A DNA stretch of 64,000 nt. Source: Romanomermis culicivorax. Its lineage: Eukaryota > Nematoda > Enoplea > Mermithida > Mermithidae. The translations under genes were made by a program, and so were the position numbers. Positions within the stretch are counted from its first letter, which is position 1. Every line of letters starts with the position of its first letter. The notes beneath the pieces were generated by a model, which made no database searches, was not told the origin of the DNA, and was given only the letters and a program-made list of their open reading frames with translations. Location of the stretch: positions 1,798,001 to 1,862,000 of the forward strand of contig CAWUHX010000013.1 of NCBI GenBank assembly GCA_963922205.1. The letters run 5' to 3'. Shown piece by piece: positions 1-10,001 of this stretch.

Positions 1-315
1 TAAAAATTATTCATCAACCATTGTGTTGTAATGCATTGAAGGAAATAATCACATTGTCATTACATTCAACGTTTTTCCTGTCATAAATAACTAGAAGTGA
101 CCTAAGATTTACATTTGCCCAGTAAATAATCGCATGCAGGGCTGATTAATGCTAGAATTGCCATAGAAAACAGGATATTATCGACCATAGCTCGCCCAAA
201 AAACCATCGACCGATATTTAAAAAAGTCAATTATCAGCCGATGCCAATACATCGATCATTCCCTACCTTGATTGGAAAACTATTGAGAAAATTTTAGTTT
301 TGAAATTCATGTAAT
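1..315. other. No gene seen
   Basis: I see no coding region, repeat or RNA gene here. The sequence is AT-rich and serves only as the left flank of the TRIM; the bases at 312-315 (taat) form its left target duplication. Confidence 0.5.
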
Positions 316-500
316 TGTCACGTGTCGCACGGCCATACATCACCCCTTCGTAACAATCCCAACACTGGCTCAGTAGTTCAATCGGAAGAAGGCTGCACTA
401 TAGTCACAGAGACCCGAGTTCGAATCCCGGTCGAGCATTATTTTTCGAACAGTATTTGGCGATGGTTATGATGGCAACGCGTTTTACCCATTACGTGTCA
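316..500 (+). repeat. TRIM 5' LTR
   Basis: 185-bp left LTR of the miniature element, starting TGTCACGTGTCGCAC and ending TTACGTGTCA. It contains the tRNA-like stretch 367-437. Confidence 0.85.
367..437 (+). other. tRNA-like sequence in TRIM LTR, copy 1
   Basis: The 71-nt stretch has a box A-like D-arm (TAGTTCAATCGG), an anticodon-arm region and a box B-like T-arm (GTTCGAATCC). The acceptor stem does not pair well and the anticodon stem is imperfect, so this is a tRNA-derived Pol III promoter-like sequence and not a functional tRNA gene. If folded as a tRNA, the loop CTATAGT would present ATA. Confidence 0.7.
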
Positions 501-587
501 TGGCGAGGCTTGGATGGTCCCACATTGGTGGGCCGCAGGAACCTGCATCTTCAACGGACTAGGTCGTCCTTCTTTCAAGGGGGGGAA

Positions 588-772
588 TGTCACGTGTCGC
601 ACGGCCGTACATCACCCCTTCGTAACAATCCCAACACTGGCTCAGTAGTTCAATCGGAAGAACGCTGCACTATAGTCACAGAGACTGGGGTTCGAATCCC
701 GGTCGAGCATTATTTTTCGAACAGTGTTTGGCGATGGTTACTATGGCAACGCGTTTTACCCATTACATGTCA
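588..772 (+). repeat. TRIM 3' LTR
   Basis: 185-bp right LTR, offset 272 bp from the left copy and nearly identical to it. It is preceded by a purine tract and followed by the taat duplication. It contains the tRNA-like stretch 639-709. Confidence 0.85.
639..709 (+). other. tRNA-like sequence in TRIM LTR, copy 2
   Basis: Second copy, 272 bp downstream. Here the D-stem is fully paired (GTTC with GAAC) and the T-arm reads GGGGTTCGAATCCC, so it is the better preserved copy. The anticodon stem has two mismatches and the acceptor stem fails. I treat it as an embedded internal promoter-like element, not as a tRNA gene. Confidence 0.7.
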
Positions 773-2773
773 TAATAATGACTAAATTAATCTCATGTAG
801 GGTAAAATTGTATCTGTTTTGCCTTCCAACAGTGAAAACGATCAACTGAATTTTTTGACCCGTGACTCTCAAGGCACAGAGGTATGCTAAATAATGGCTA
901 AAGTCAAGTATTTCCTTCCGGTCAGAAAACATCGGATAGGATCGGGTAGCATACCTGGTCAATAGGTTCTATACATCCCTTATCGCTAGACTTATTTGTG
1001 GGGCATAATTTTTTTGCTGTAAAATTTTCGCCACATCTATTCGAACAAAATTATCAGATGATGAAAAATTTGAACTCATTGAACTTAATGAAAAAGAATT
1101 CTTGTGGAACGTTTAATCTTCTGATTACATGGACGTTAGGAAAAACGCCGTGTCTTCAAGGAAATTTAGAAGGAACTAAATATTTAAGGTATTGATTTTA
1201 TGGTTCATACGCGGAAAGGAATAAGTATGCATTTTAGGGAAAAAATTTGCTCGCGAAGTTTGAACCAACTCCGAGCACGCTTGGCGAGCATGCTCGGGGT
1301 AAATTGTTCGCCGAGCAGAAGTATCAACAGGGCTTAGGCTTTAGCTACTCGGTATGTTATAACATTGTCGTAAAGGTGGAGCCCTATTGCAGCTCAACTT
1401 TCTTGATATGTTTTGTGTGTATGAGAAGCTGCAGCTGAGTTGCACCTTAACGACAGTGGTACCATATAGAGGGAGTTAAGCTGCAGCCGAGCTGATGCTA
1501 AAGTACCTATGATGAAACCCTGCCCTAAACATTATCCCGCAGAAAACCTGCACAGTTACATGCTAGCCAACAAGGGAAAATAGAAAATGGTATTGAATTT
1601 TTTACTCCCTTGTTTTCTTGATTTTGTTCGTTTACTTCTAACGTCGTGTTACTTCTGACAGGTCAATTGGTTTTTTTTCCATTATTAACATATTTTTTTG
1701 AAAATATGATTCCAATAGAAATTCTTATATAGCATGCTTATTTTTTCCTTTTTCCCTTACAGTTTCTTTCTTTGTCCTCTTGTTCATTTCGTTTTATTTG
1801 TTTCCTTCCATTGTTTCACGGATTTTATTTGTCTTATATTTTATTTTGTATATTTTTTGATTTCTCTTCATTTCTTCATTGCTTTTCTAGCTGTAAACAT
1901 GTTTTAAAGTGGCATGGTTCACCGAAATCACCCATATTAGAATTCTCATAAGCAAAAGCGAACATAGAGTTTGCATTGGTGAATGAGTTTGCATTGGTGA
2001 AGTTTTAGTACTTCTTGTATTACATTAGGAGTGACGAGAAATTTTGTTTATTGTCAAGAGCATGTTAGAAGTGGTGGGACGTTAGAAGTGATGACACACT
2101 ATCGTTTTCTTCTATGACTTCAAGTCCAACTGCTGTGGTCGCAGTAATTGCTAGCTTTAATGGTGTATTGCAGGCCATTTTTGCTTTAACACTGAAATTA
2201 CCGGACACTCAGTTGTCCAGGCATTAATAGGATCCTTATTGGAGGAAAGTCAGTGCAATGACCAAAATTTAGAGTATGTCCCAAAAACAGACATGCACGG
2301 CAAGAATTCTGTAGGTGAGGGTCCCCCGACTTTTTATCGAGGAGGGTTGGGATGGGTGAGCAAAAAACAAGCAGAGAGCTCCACAGGCATGTTTTTAATA
2401 AAAAATATGCATAAAAATCATGTAAAAAATTTCTTCGAAAAAGTTCAAGGGGTTTTTGACGATTTTTTTCGGGCCAGGGGAGGGGGGTGCCAGGGTCTCA
2501 TGTAGAAAGGTTTACCCCCATATCCCCTATGGACATGTATGGCCCCAAATCAAAGAAAGTTTCTTTGCCCTAAAGTTTTGAAAACAGTTTAGTAGTGATT
2601 TGAGGACAGGTATCGTTTTCATACTGTATTTTTCCAATTTTAAGTCAAATTTCTCGACTGCTCCATGGCGAGATTATCATCTTATAATAAATACACTTGT
2701 TTTAGACATGTTACAATCTTTGAAGTCTATTTTATTTTTACAAATTTTCGTCTTAACCACTGTTTACATTCAG
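773..2773. other. Non-coding stretch, possibly intron or upstream region of the enkurin gene
   Basis: No recognisable coding exon. Visible features are a patch of GCTCG-rich partial palindromes (about 1250-1320) and a pyrimidine-rich tract (about 1600-1880). Earlier exons of the gene ending at 2955 could lie here or outside the window, but I cannot pick any out. Confidence 0.4.
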
Positions 2774-2955
2774 CTGAAACGGAAATCATTCAGAAATTGA
2801 ATAAACTACCTATTCGAACGGACACCAACTTTTTAATCAGGCGGAAGGATGAATTAAACCGCCGACTCTTGGAAATCGACAAAAATAGGGAATTGTTTTC
2901 AAAGCCAAAAATTTACGTGCTGGAAGATACCCCGTCGTCCGAACAATTGCTTTAA
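2774..2955 (+). CDS. Terminal exon of an enkurin-domain protein (ENKD1-like)
   Basis: About 60 codons ending at TAA (2953-2955). The reading contains KLPIRTDT, an RRKDEL..RLLEID helix and FSKPKIYV. This matches what I remember of the end of the enkurin domain in ENKD1-type proteins, with a basic amphipathic helix and an 'SRPKVFV'-like terminus. These are ciliary/microtubule proteins that may bind calmodulin. An acceptor (tttacattcag) ends at 2773, so the exon begins inside a codon, and the open frame upstream of it (from 2665) looks intronic. An AATAAA at 3019-3024 follows. There are no stops or frameshifts, unlike the elements around it, which suggests a living host gene. The family call comes from remembered motifs, not a database search. 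Confidence 0.65.
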
Positions 2956-3018
2956 GAATTATTTCTTCCCGATGTTTGTATTCCATTTTTTACCAATAGT
3001 CCCGCGAAATGGGAAGTA

Positions 3019-3024
3019 AATAAA
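3019..3024 (+). promoter_or_regulatory. Poly(A) signal AATAAA
   Basis: Canonical hexamer 64 bp after the stop of the enkurin-like exon and in the same orientation. Confidence 0.5.
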
Positions 3025-3907
3025 AAATTTCCAGTACAATACGTGATGGAAGTTTTGTGAGCAGTGATAATAGCAGAGTAATGCAGTTTACTTCTTTCAA
3101 CGTTGGTCTGACTCAACAAGGTGAATAGTCCAATTTAGAAGCTCACATTTTTACACCCTATGGCACTGAAAATTCGGATAAGAAATTCAGAATAAAAGGT
3201 CTCGATTGATGTTTAAATTTCACCGTCATCGAATACTATAGTCCATTTCTATTGAAATGCTTGTAAATAATATAATTTCCTATTGAGCCATATATCAAAT
3301 AGGCTGAAAATTTGTGAGCCCGTTCAACTAACGATTGGCAATTTTGCAAATAAAAAAGCCCAACTCGAGCCTTTCAGCTGATGTCAAAAAACGTGTTTGC
3401 CTGAAGCGGAAGTTTCAACATGTTAATCAAAAAATGACAGTGGAAATATTTACACAAATTTTTTTAAAGGATTATGGTTCTCCAAGATGGCTGTTTATGC
3501 GACTTTGATTTTTTGCTTTGTAAAGAATTTTGCACCCTAGTCTTTGGAATTCACTGCCCATGAAGTAATGTAGATATGCTAATAAAATTAGGTTCATGCG
3601 AAAGTCGAACCATTTTCATCCAGGGAGTAAGCAAGACTAACATCGTCTCCAAAATACAGCCTGATCAACTTATTTTGTGACACTTAATGCGAATCAGTCA
3701 TGCTTGGCAAGGCTCTGATTTTTCTTATTTTTGCAAAATTTGAAAATTTTCCAAGTGGTCCAAATTTTTGTTTCAAGAATCAGCTTGGAAACATTGCCGA
3801 TCCAATTCTATGCAAAAAATTTCATTTTGGATAGAACTTCTCTACGTTTGAAAGATATAACCAGTCAATGTGTTACCTCGTCTCTTTCCATGCGAAGATG
3901 AATACAC
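3025..3907. other. No gene seen
   Basis: AT-rich sequence between the enkurin-like gene end and the left LTR of E1. I see no ORF, RNA gene or repeat here. Confidence 0.5.
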
Positions 3908-4489
3908 TGTCGGGGATGGACATTGTCTATCTCCAGGTTGCGAAGAAATAGCCAAAGTCGACACAAATCGCGTCGACGCCAATTTGCATAGAAACCATGC
4001 ATAAAAGCGCCGGTTGTCTATGTTTTTGGTCATTCATGATTTTGTTGTTTATTTTTATAATAAAGGAAATCGGCGGCCAGTAGGCCATTTATTATATAAT
4101 ATTATTTTATTGTATTTTGTGGAGTTTACGCCTGAAATACAACGTCCCTCATCTGGACATTTATTGGACGTCTTGCAGCAGAGGGAAAGCAGGTTAGAGT
4201 GCCACCCAGCGTGCAAGTCTAAATTTGCAACTCAATTCTCGGCCTGACTTCTAGATTTGTCCCTGGTTTGAAGTTACATGAGCTCAGAGAGTTATTTGAT
4301 CTTCTGCAGTTCTTTGGAACGAAAGCACGTGATCTCCGTTGTACTTGAGACTGACCGAACTGTTGCAAACTTATTCTACCTAAGGTTTCGGCTTGATTAG
4401 GTGAATTAGTGAGTGACTGATTAGGTCTATTTTTGGTACCAATTCATTTATTATATTTCTCAATTTTAACCCCAAGTCTCATTTCAACA
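3908..4489 (+). repeat. E1 5' LTR
   Basis: 582 bp, begins TGTCGGGGATGG and ends ATTTCAACA, immediately before the primer binding site. It matches 14862-15465 along its whole length. Confidence 0.9.
3998..4064 (+). promoter_or_regulatory. Putative LTR core promoter and poly(A) signal
   Basis: A TATA-like GCATAAAAG at 3998-4006 lies about 90 bp into the LTR, with AATAAA at 4059-4064 some 55 bp further on. This is the spacing expected of a short U3, an R start and a poly(A) signal. Both are also present in the 3' LTR. Motif evidence only. Confidence 0.4.
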
Positions 4490-4491
4490 AG

Positions 4492-4507
4492 TGGTGGCTT
4501 CTGACAC
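4492..4507 (+). other. E1 primer binding site
   Basis: TGGTGGCTTCTGACAC lies two bases after the LTR. The same 16 bases follow the E3 LTR (57416-57431, -) and a close variant follows the E2 LTR, so these families share a primer tRNA. I cannot say which tRNA it is. Confidence 0.7.
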
Positions 4508-4515
4508 TCAAAGTA

Positions 4516-7108
4516 ATGGAAAATCAGAGGCAAACTCGAGGAGTCAAAAAACCTATTGGTTTTTACAGAGAATTGGGAGGCTTTAAAATGAATAAACACA
4601 ACCTAGGTGGCCTCAAGAGTTCGGGTTTGCCCAGAACACCACCAGGAAAAAAGGCCCGTGATGCAGAGAAGTTAATTGTCCTAACTTCAGTCGAAACTTC
4701 CGCTGAAGATGATAATTGCTCAGATCATAGGCCTTTATTGGTGGAAAATGAAGGCAACGGACCTACGACCTCGTCCGCTGTCGAAAGGGAGGACGATGAC
4801 GCCATATTACCATCAAATGGAGATCAAATATTTAAGATCCCATCGTGGACGAACCTCCCGAGGAGAGGCGAATTTTTACAACCGCCTATTACGGGACCCG
4901 CACGTCCATTACGGAAGATGAACATTCCGGTATTGGATCAACAGCAGCGCCAGCCAACAAATAAACCCGCTCAGTTATTCGATACCTACCATCAATTATA
5001 TTGGGACAACAAGCGGGAGGAACATCGTGAAAATCCTCGGTAAAGCTCATTGGAGGACAAGCTGGACCAAATCATGAACAGGTTAGATGTTTATGATAGC
5101 ATATTCACCAACATTGCTAATAATGGTTCACAGAAAGCCAGCAAGGCAAATGAACCGAGGCAAAGCAATGCTGGCTGTTTGGAACAAGGTGGTGCATTGA
5201 AGTTTGAGCAGACCAAGGAAGAGTTGGCATGGCCAAATGATGGTATCACTCTTCAGCAAGACTGTAGACCGAAAGACCAAAAGTCAAGTCTAGGTCCTAA
5301 AGAGCAGTTTATGCCACATTTGCCCACTACCTCAAGAGTGGAGCAGAGAGTGAGCAGTTGTGGTTTTGATGAAGGCGTAAAAAACCTGAGTCTGATAAAT
5401 CCAACTGTGTCACAGCAAAGCAGTTGTATTAGGGGAGAAAACCCAAATGTCAGGCAGCAGGTTATGCCTACAATGATTCCGATTGATCCAGCCTTATGGG
5501 TCAATCCAGCTCAAGTAGGCCCAACTGTCTATGACATTGAAAAGGCTATCAAACCGAAATTACTGCAATCTGATATGCCAAGTAGACAGGTTCTTGCTTT
5601 TCTAGTGGAGCTAGAAGGTGAGTTTTGAAAGAATACTCCCGATGAGGTGAAGCTAGAAGCATTAACCGGTTTGTCAAGGGATTTGCCCAAAGAATTGGCC
5701 GAAGAGTCAACAACATATAGGGAAGCCCGAGACAAGATTTTGAACTATTGTGCTACAGACTGTAACCTGGACATGCTCAAACGAGATTTATTGGATATCA
5801 AACAAGAACCAGACAAAGCAGCAACCAAATTCTTGAAAAGAGTTAGAGCACATGTGAATCTCGTTTACCAGAGGGAAACCAAAGAGTTTTAAATTGAAGT
5901 AATCATTGAAACCTTTTTCTATAGAAGTTCTTTAACTTATCAATTAGAACAGCAGTTAGAATTCAAAAATTGGTATGATCTTTCGCAGGCAGTCTATGAG
6001 ATAGAGTTAAAGTACAGGAATGGGATTAGAACATTTGGGCCAAGAGAGCAGCCCATGATGATAAACACGGCACAAACGGAAATTGCTGAGGAGCAGCAAG
6101 CCGATGTGAATGTAATCTAAAGGCCTTATGAAAGTGCCCAAAAACGCAATAAGGACTTCAGAAGACCAAACACAGAAAGGCAAACTCCAATGCAATCTTC
6201 GCAAAATCAATTGGTATATATAGCAGATGATGAAGTACTTGAAGTACCTCCGCAACAGGCCATAATGCCTCGGCAACAGCCTGTTGAGGAGCCAAAAAAG
6301 GACTCCCTTATGGTGGCTTTATCTAAAGAATTTATCAAAATGGCACAATGTTATGAAGAGATTAGGAACTCAACCAAAGCTCAAGTGGAAGCCATAACTG
6401 CTTTAACTCAGAAAGTTGATAAAGTGAAAACGAAAAGTCAACAAGAGGTTCAGCAGCGAAAATGGTGTACTTACCATGAAAATAACACCCACAACATGGT
6501 TGACTGTAGAATCTTGAATTTTTATAAGGGTCTACAAAATTGTGGAAGGGGTGGAAATAGTGGAAGGGGCTTTCCAAGAGGAAATCCTAGAGGAAGTTTT
6601 GGAAATTTCCGAGGTAGAGGAAATTTCCAAAAGAGGAAATCTCAGAGGAAATTATGGAGGAAACAGAGGAGGTTTTGGTAACGAAGGTGAAAGGGGAGCT
6701 TATCAAGTTTCATTTCCTGAGGATGAGGCGGAAAATTTGCAAGGATATGCCGAGTTCCAGGAATACGTAAAGTTGAAAAAGCTCAGGGAGCAGATGAGAT
6801 TGTTACAGGCTACCACCCAAATGATGTTACCAGGACCAAATCTAATGGACCAACAATCAGTAATCACAAATCAGAGTTCAAATACTCTATTGACTCCGCA
6901 AAAGGTAGTTATTCAGTCACAAGCCTCCGGGCAGACAGACCAACCGCCGCCTAGCAGTATCAATAGTGTACAGCAAGAACCAATGATGGAGATGAAGTTG
7001 TGTGGCCTACATAACTGTGCCATGGAGAAAGAGGAGAATGTGAGGGAAATGGAATGCAGTGCCGAGTATGGTAGAAAGGCAACTGTAGAGGAACTGGATA
7101 TGCTAGCA
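4516..7108 (+). pseudogene. gag: E1 gag (broken)
   Basis: Structural polyprotein of a Ty3/Gypsy element. It begins at ATG 4516 (MENQRQTRGVKKP). Capsid-like helices are read around 5500-6030, and a zinc-knuckle-like motif C-X2-H-X4-H-X4-C (CHHC instead of the usual CCHC) spans 6466-6507. A Gly/Arg-rich RNA-binding stretch follows at about 6540-6680. In-frame stops occur at 5041, 5626, 5890 and 6118, and the frame shifts by one near 6640, inside the G/R-rich part. It then reads open to the protease. The same zinc motif occurs in E2 gag. Upstream residues PIGFYRELGGFKM have counterparts in the E2 and E3 gag starts. Confidence 0.85.
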
Positions 7109-9665
7109 CAATACCCTAGAACGCAGCCATTTCACATCAGAGTAACTGTGTGTTCTACTACTGCAAAGGCACTGATTGACACGTGAGCTCAGTGTTTTGG
7201 TGATGTCCAGTGATCGCTTGAAAAAATCACTTGGACTAGTGTATACAGCGTACCCTAAGATCCTAGAAGTCACTGTTGCCGATGGTAAAGTAGTTAGTGC
7301 ACATGGTTATGTGCAGTTTCAAATGGAATGTGATTATGGCTGTTTTCGGGTTAAAGCTATCATGATACCAGGGTCCCCAGAGGATTTAATATTGGGAACA
7401 GACTTCCTAGCGCATCCGGAAGTCAAAATGGTAATAGACTTTGGAAAAGGTTCAATGACCATGATGAGTGTAGAGAAAAGTATCGATTTGTTAACATCTG
7501 ATAAGAAAGTGATTCCAATAGTTGGGTTGCATAATCCGATGATAGCAGAATCAATACAGGAAAATTCTATTGAAGAAGATCAATGTTTGGCAATCCAGCA
7601 GCTGGAAGATCTAGTTCCGGTAGTGGCTTGTAATAGAATTTACATTCCACACAGAACAGATCAGCTAGTCAAAGGTAAATTGTGGAACAAATCTTCGGCA
7701 AATAGGATAAATGGAATCATTGTAGAAGGAGATGATTCAGAAAGGAGATTCAGAATAGATGATACTATAGTTGAGGGTTCAAAGGAAGATTTTGTATTGA
7801 TGATCTCCAATAATACGGGTTCCGGTTGCCTGATAGAACCTAATCAAGTTCTCTTCTACTGTAACTCCGTATTTCGGGGAGAATCAAGTGTATCAATTTT
7901 GCAGGCTAGAAATTGTGGAGAAAATAGCCTAGAGGGCTTTTTCGATGCCAAAGAATCAAAATTCGATGGAGTTATGTTTCTGGAAGCATTGTACAAAATG
8001 ACCTCTAAAGCTACAGTGTCAGAGGAACAGAAAGAGATGGCAATACAGCAACTCGTGAAATACCAGGATGTATTTAGCCTACCTCATGATCCTCTGACAA
8101 CTACTCCCCATCTTACTTCTAAAATTGATACAGGTGATGCTAGCCCTGTGGCAAAGCATTACTACAGAGCTGCCATTGAATGGTGACTATATATCAGACA
8201 GCATGTGCAGGAAATGCTGGACAAAGGAGTCATAGAGCCAACAAGATCCCCCTGGGGGGCGTCATTATTCCTAGTAGGGAAGAAAGATGGATCGCTCAGG
8301 CCAGTCGTTGATTTTAGAGGCTTGAATGAGGTTATGAAGGATGATCGATATCCAATACCAAGAATGGATGATTATCTGGACTGCCTCGAGAGAGCAAAAT
8401 TTCGTATGACTCTTGACCTTAAGTCTGGTTATTGGCAAGTGCCAATGGAAGAAAGCAGTAAAGAAAAGACTGCTTTCCTGTGTCAAGAAGGGTTGTTTCA
8501 GTTCGAAGTAATGCCCTTTGGACTGAAAAATGCACCAGCAGAGTTCCAGAGGATGATGGAAAGAACCCTTCATCCTCATGTTTGGAAGATATGTCTAGTT
8601 CATATGGAGGATATCATAGTGTTCTCAAATATGTTCGAAGAACACACAGAAAATTTAAAATTGGTCCTGGTTGCTCTGAGAGGAGCTCAGCTTACACTTA
8701 AACTGGAAAAATGCGAATTCCTACCAAAAAAGGTTCATTTTCTTGGTCACATTTTGGATTCTAATGGAATTTCGCCCGATCTGAAAAAAGTGCAAGCTAT
8801 AAAGGAGTTTGAATTCCCGGACTGGGTCAAGCGTATGCAAAGGTTTCTCGGATTGCTCCAGTGGTGTAAAAAATTTATACCACACCTGGCAAAGCACGCA
8901 GAGCCTTTGTATAAGCTGACGGCCAAGAAAAGGAATAAATGGCTCATCACAGAGGATCATTACAAAGCATTTAATGCTTTGAAAGAAGCACTGGTATCGG
9001 TTCCATTTCTTAGGTACCCAGTAATGGATGGCTCAGCCCAATTCATTATGCAAACTGATGCCAGTGGAATAGCACTAGGGGCTGTTCTGTATCAAGAGTC
9101 TGCAGATGACAAGTGGGTCATAGCATATAATAGCCATGTGCTAAAAGAGGACGAGAAAAAGTGGTGCGCAACCGAAAGGGAGTGCCTAGCGATTATCTAC
9201 GGCCTCAAGATCTATCGGCACTATTTATTGCGGCAGAAAGTATTGATTAAGACAGATCACAGACCACTGTTATCAAGGAAAGTCAATACTACAACAAATG
9301 ACAATTTGTAACGGTGGTATGCGATCATAAATCAATACAAACACAAGTTAGAATATGTGCCCGGTAGACAAAATGCTATGGCTGACTTTCTCTCCAGAAA
9401 GGATGAGCCAGAGGATGTGGTGAAATCACCACCAAAGTGGGAAAGCATGTTCAAATCGGATGTTGTTTCCCCTGATGTCAAAGGAATAAAAGAACAAGAA
9501 CAACAACAAATTTTCTTACTGGCCGAGAGGAACAACATCTCCGAGGAGAATAAATCCCACAGAAAAGAAGAGAAGGAAGAGGATGCTCGAATTAGTTCTG
9601 AGGACAAAAGAGAGCATTCTAGAGGAGTAGAAGCAGTAGTAGAGATCAAAGTTGTGATCGATTGA
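7109..9665 (+). pseudogene. pol: E1 pro-pol: protease, RT, RNase H (no integrase)
   Basis: The aspartic protease starts with ALIDT, but the next glycine codon is a TGA (7184-7186) and the frame shifts there. It continues to the second flap region ILGTDFLAHP. RT follows from about 8100, with a TGA at 8184-8186, then VVDFRGLNE, the LDLKSGYWQ motif, FGLKNAPAEF, and HMED at 8601-8612 where the catalytic Y-x-D-D should be, so RT is catalytically dead. RNase H shows TDAS, ERECLAI and DHRPL, with a stop at 9309-9311, and then the YVPGRQNAMADFLSR connection. After that comes only a charged Glu/Lys-rich tail to TGA at 9663. No HHCC finger or DDE core is found. Confidence 0.9.
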
Positions 9666-10001
9666 GCTCATCGAGCAGCAAGAGTGTGTTGGGTTTAGAG
9701 TGAAAAACACCTAATTTCACATACTTTTGCCTATCAATTTTGGTTTCTATAAAGGGACACCCAACGGCCAGAAAGGCTAAATATCAAATTCCCTCTCCAA
9801 AAAATTTCAAAAGTTCAAAAGTTTAATGGTGTTTTGCACAAAGGTGCTAGAGTTTCCCCAAAGGTAAAGAGTATTAGTGGGTAAAATTACCCAAAGAGTT
9901 GAGAAAGGGTCCCGTAAATGCACATAAAGGAGTAGTAGAGTATATCTGAATAAAAAACCTAAATCTCTCCTGGATTTTCAGACCATAACATCCGTTGGGC
10001 G
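9666..10001 (+). other. Spacer between E1 pol and ORF3
   Basis: About 340 bp without recognisable coding content, with stops in all forward frames. An integrase would be expected here in a complete element. In E2 this position holds an integrase remnant and about 1.8 kb of further sequence. Confidence 0.5.

Larger units (their letters stand above)
316..772 (+). mobile_element. TRIM (miniature LTR retrotransposon) with a tRNA-like sequence in its LTRs
   Basis: Two direct repeats of exactly 185 bp (316-500 and 588-772) begin TGTCACGTG and end in GTCA, so they have the TG..CA termini of LTRs. Between them lie only 87 bp. These begin directly after the left LTR with TGGCGAGGC, which fits a primer binding site (TGG pairs with the tRNA CCA end), and finish with a purine tract (AAGGGGGGGAA, 577-587) where a polypurine tract should be. 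A 4-bp duplication, taat, flanks the element at 312-315 and 773-776. There is no coding capacity, so movement would need enzymes from an autonomous LTR element. The orientation is set by the PBS and purine tract. The two LTRs differ at only a few positions, so the insertion is fairly young. Confidence 0.85.

Noticed and set aside
367-709. Two functional tRNA genes
   Set aside because: Box A and box B are present, but the acceptor stems do not pair and the copies lie at the same place in both LTRs of a TRIM.
456-785. 109-codon open frame across the TRIM
   Set aside because: It runs across LTR, PBS and the tRNA-like part, and shows no protein character.
1250-1320. Palindromic GCTCG patch as a regulatory site or hairpin
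   Set aside because: Arms are short and imperfect, with nothing nearby to regulate.
2239-2505. 88-codon open frame
   Set aside because: Low-complexity, Phe/Gly/Lys-rich, no start context or family; probably intronic or intergenic.
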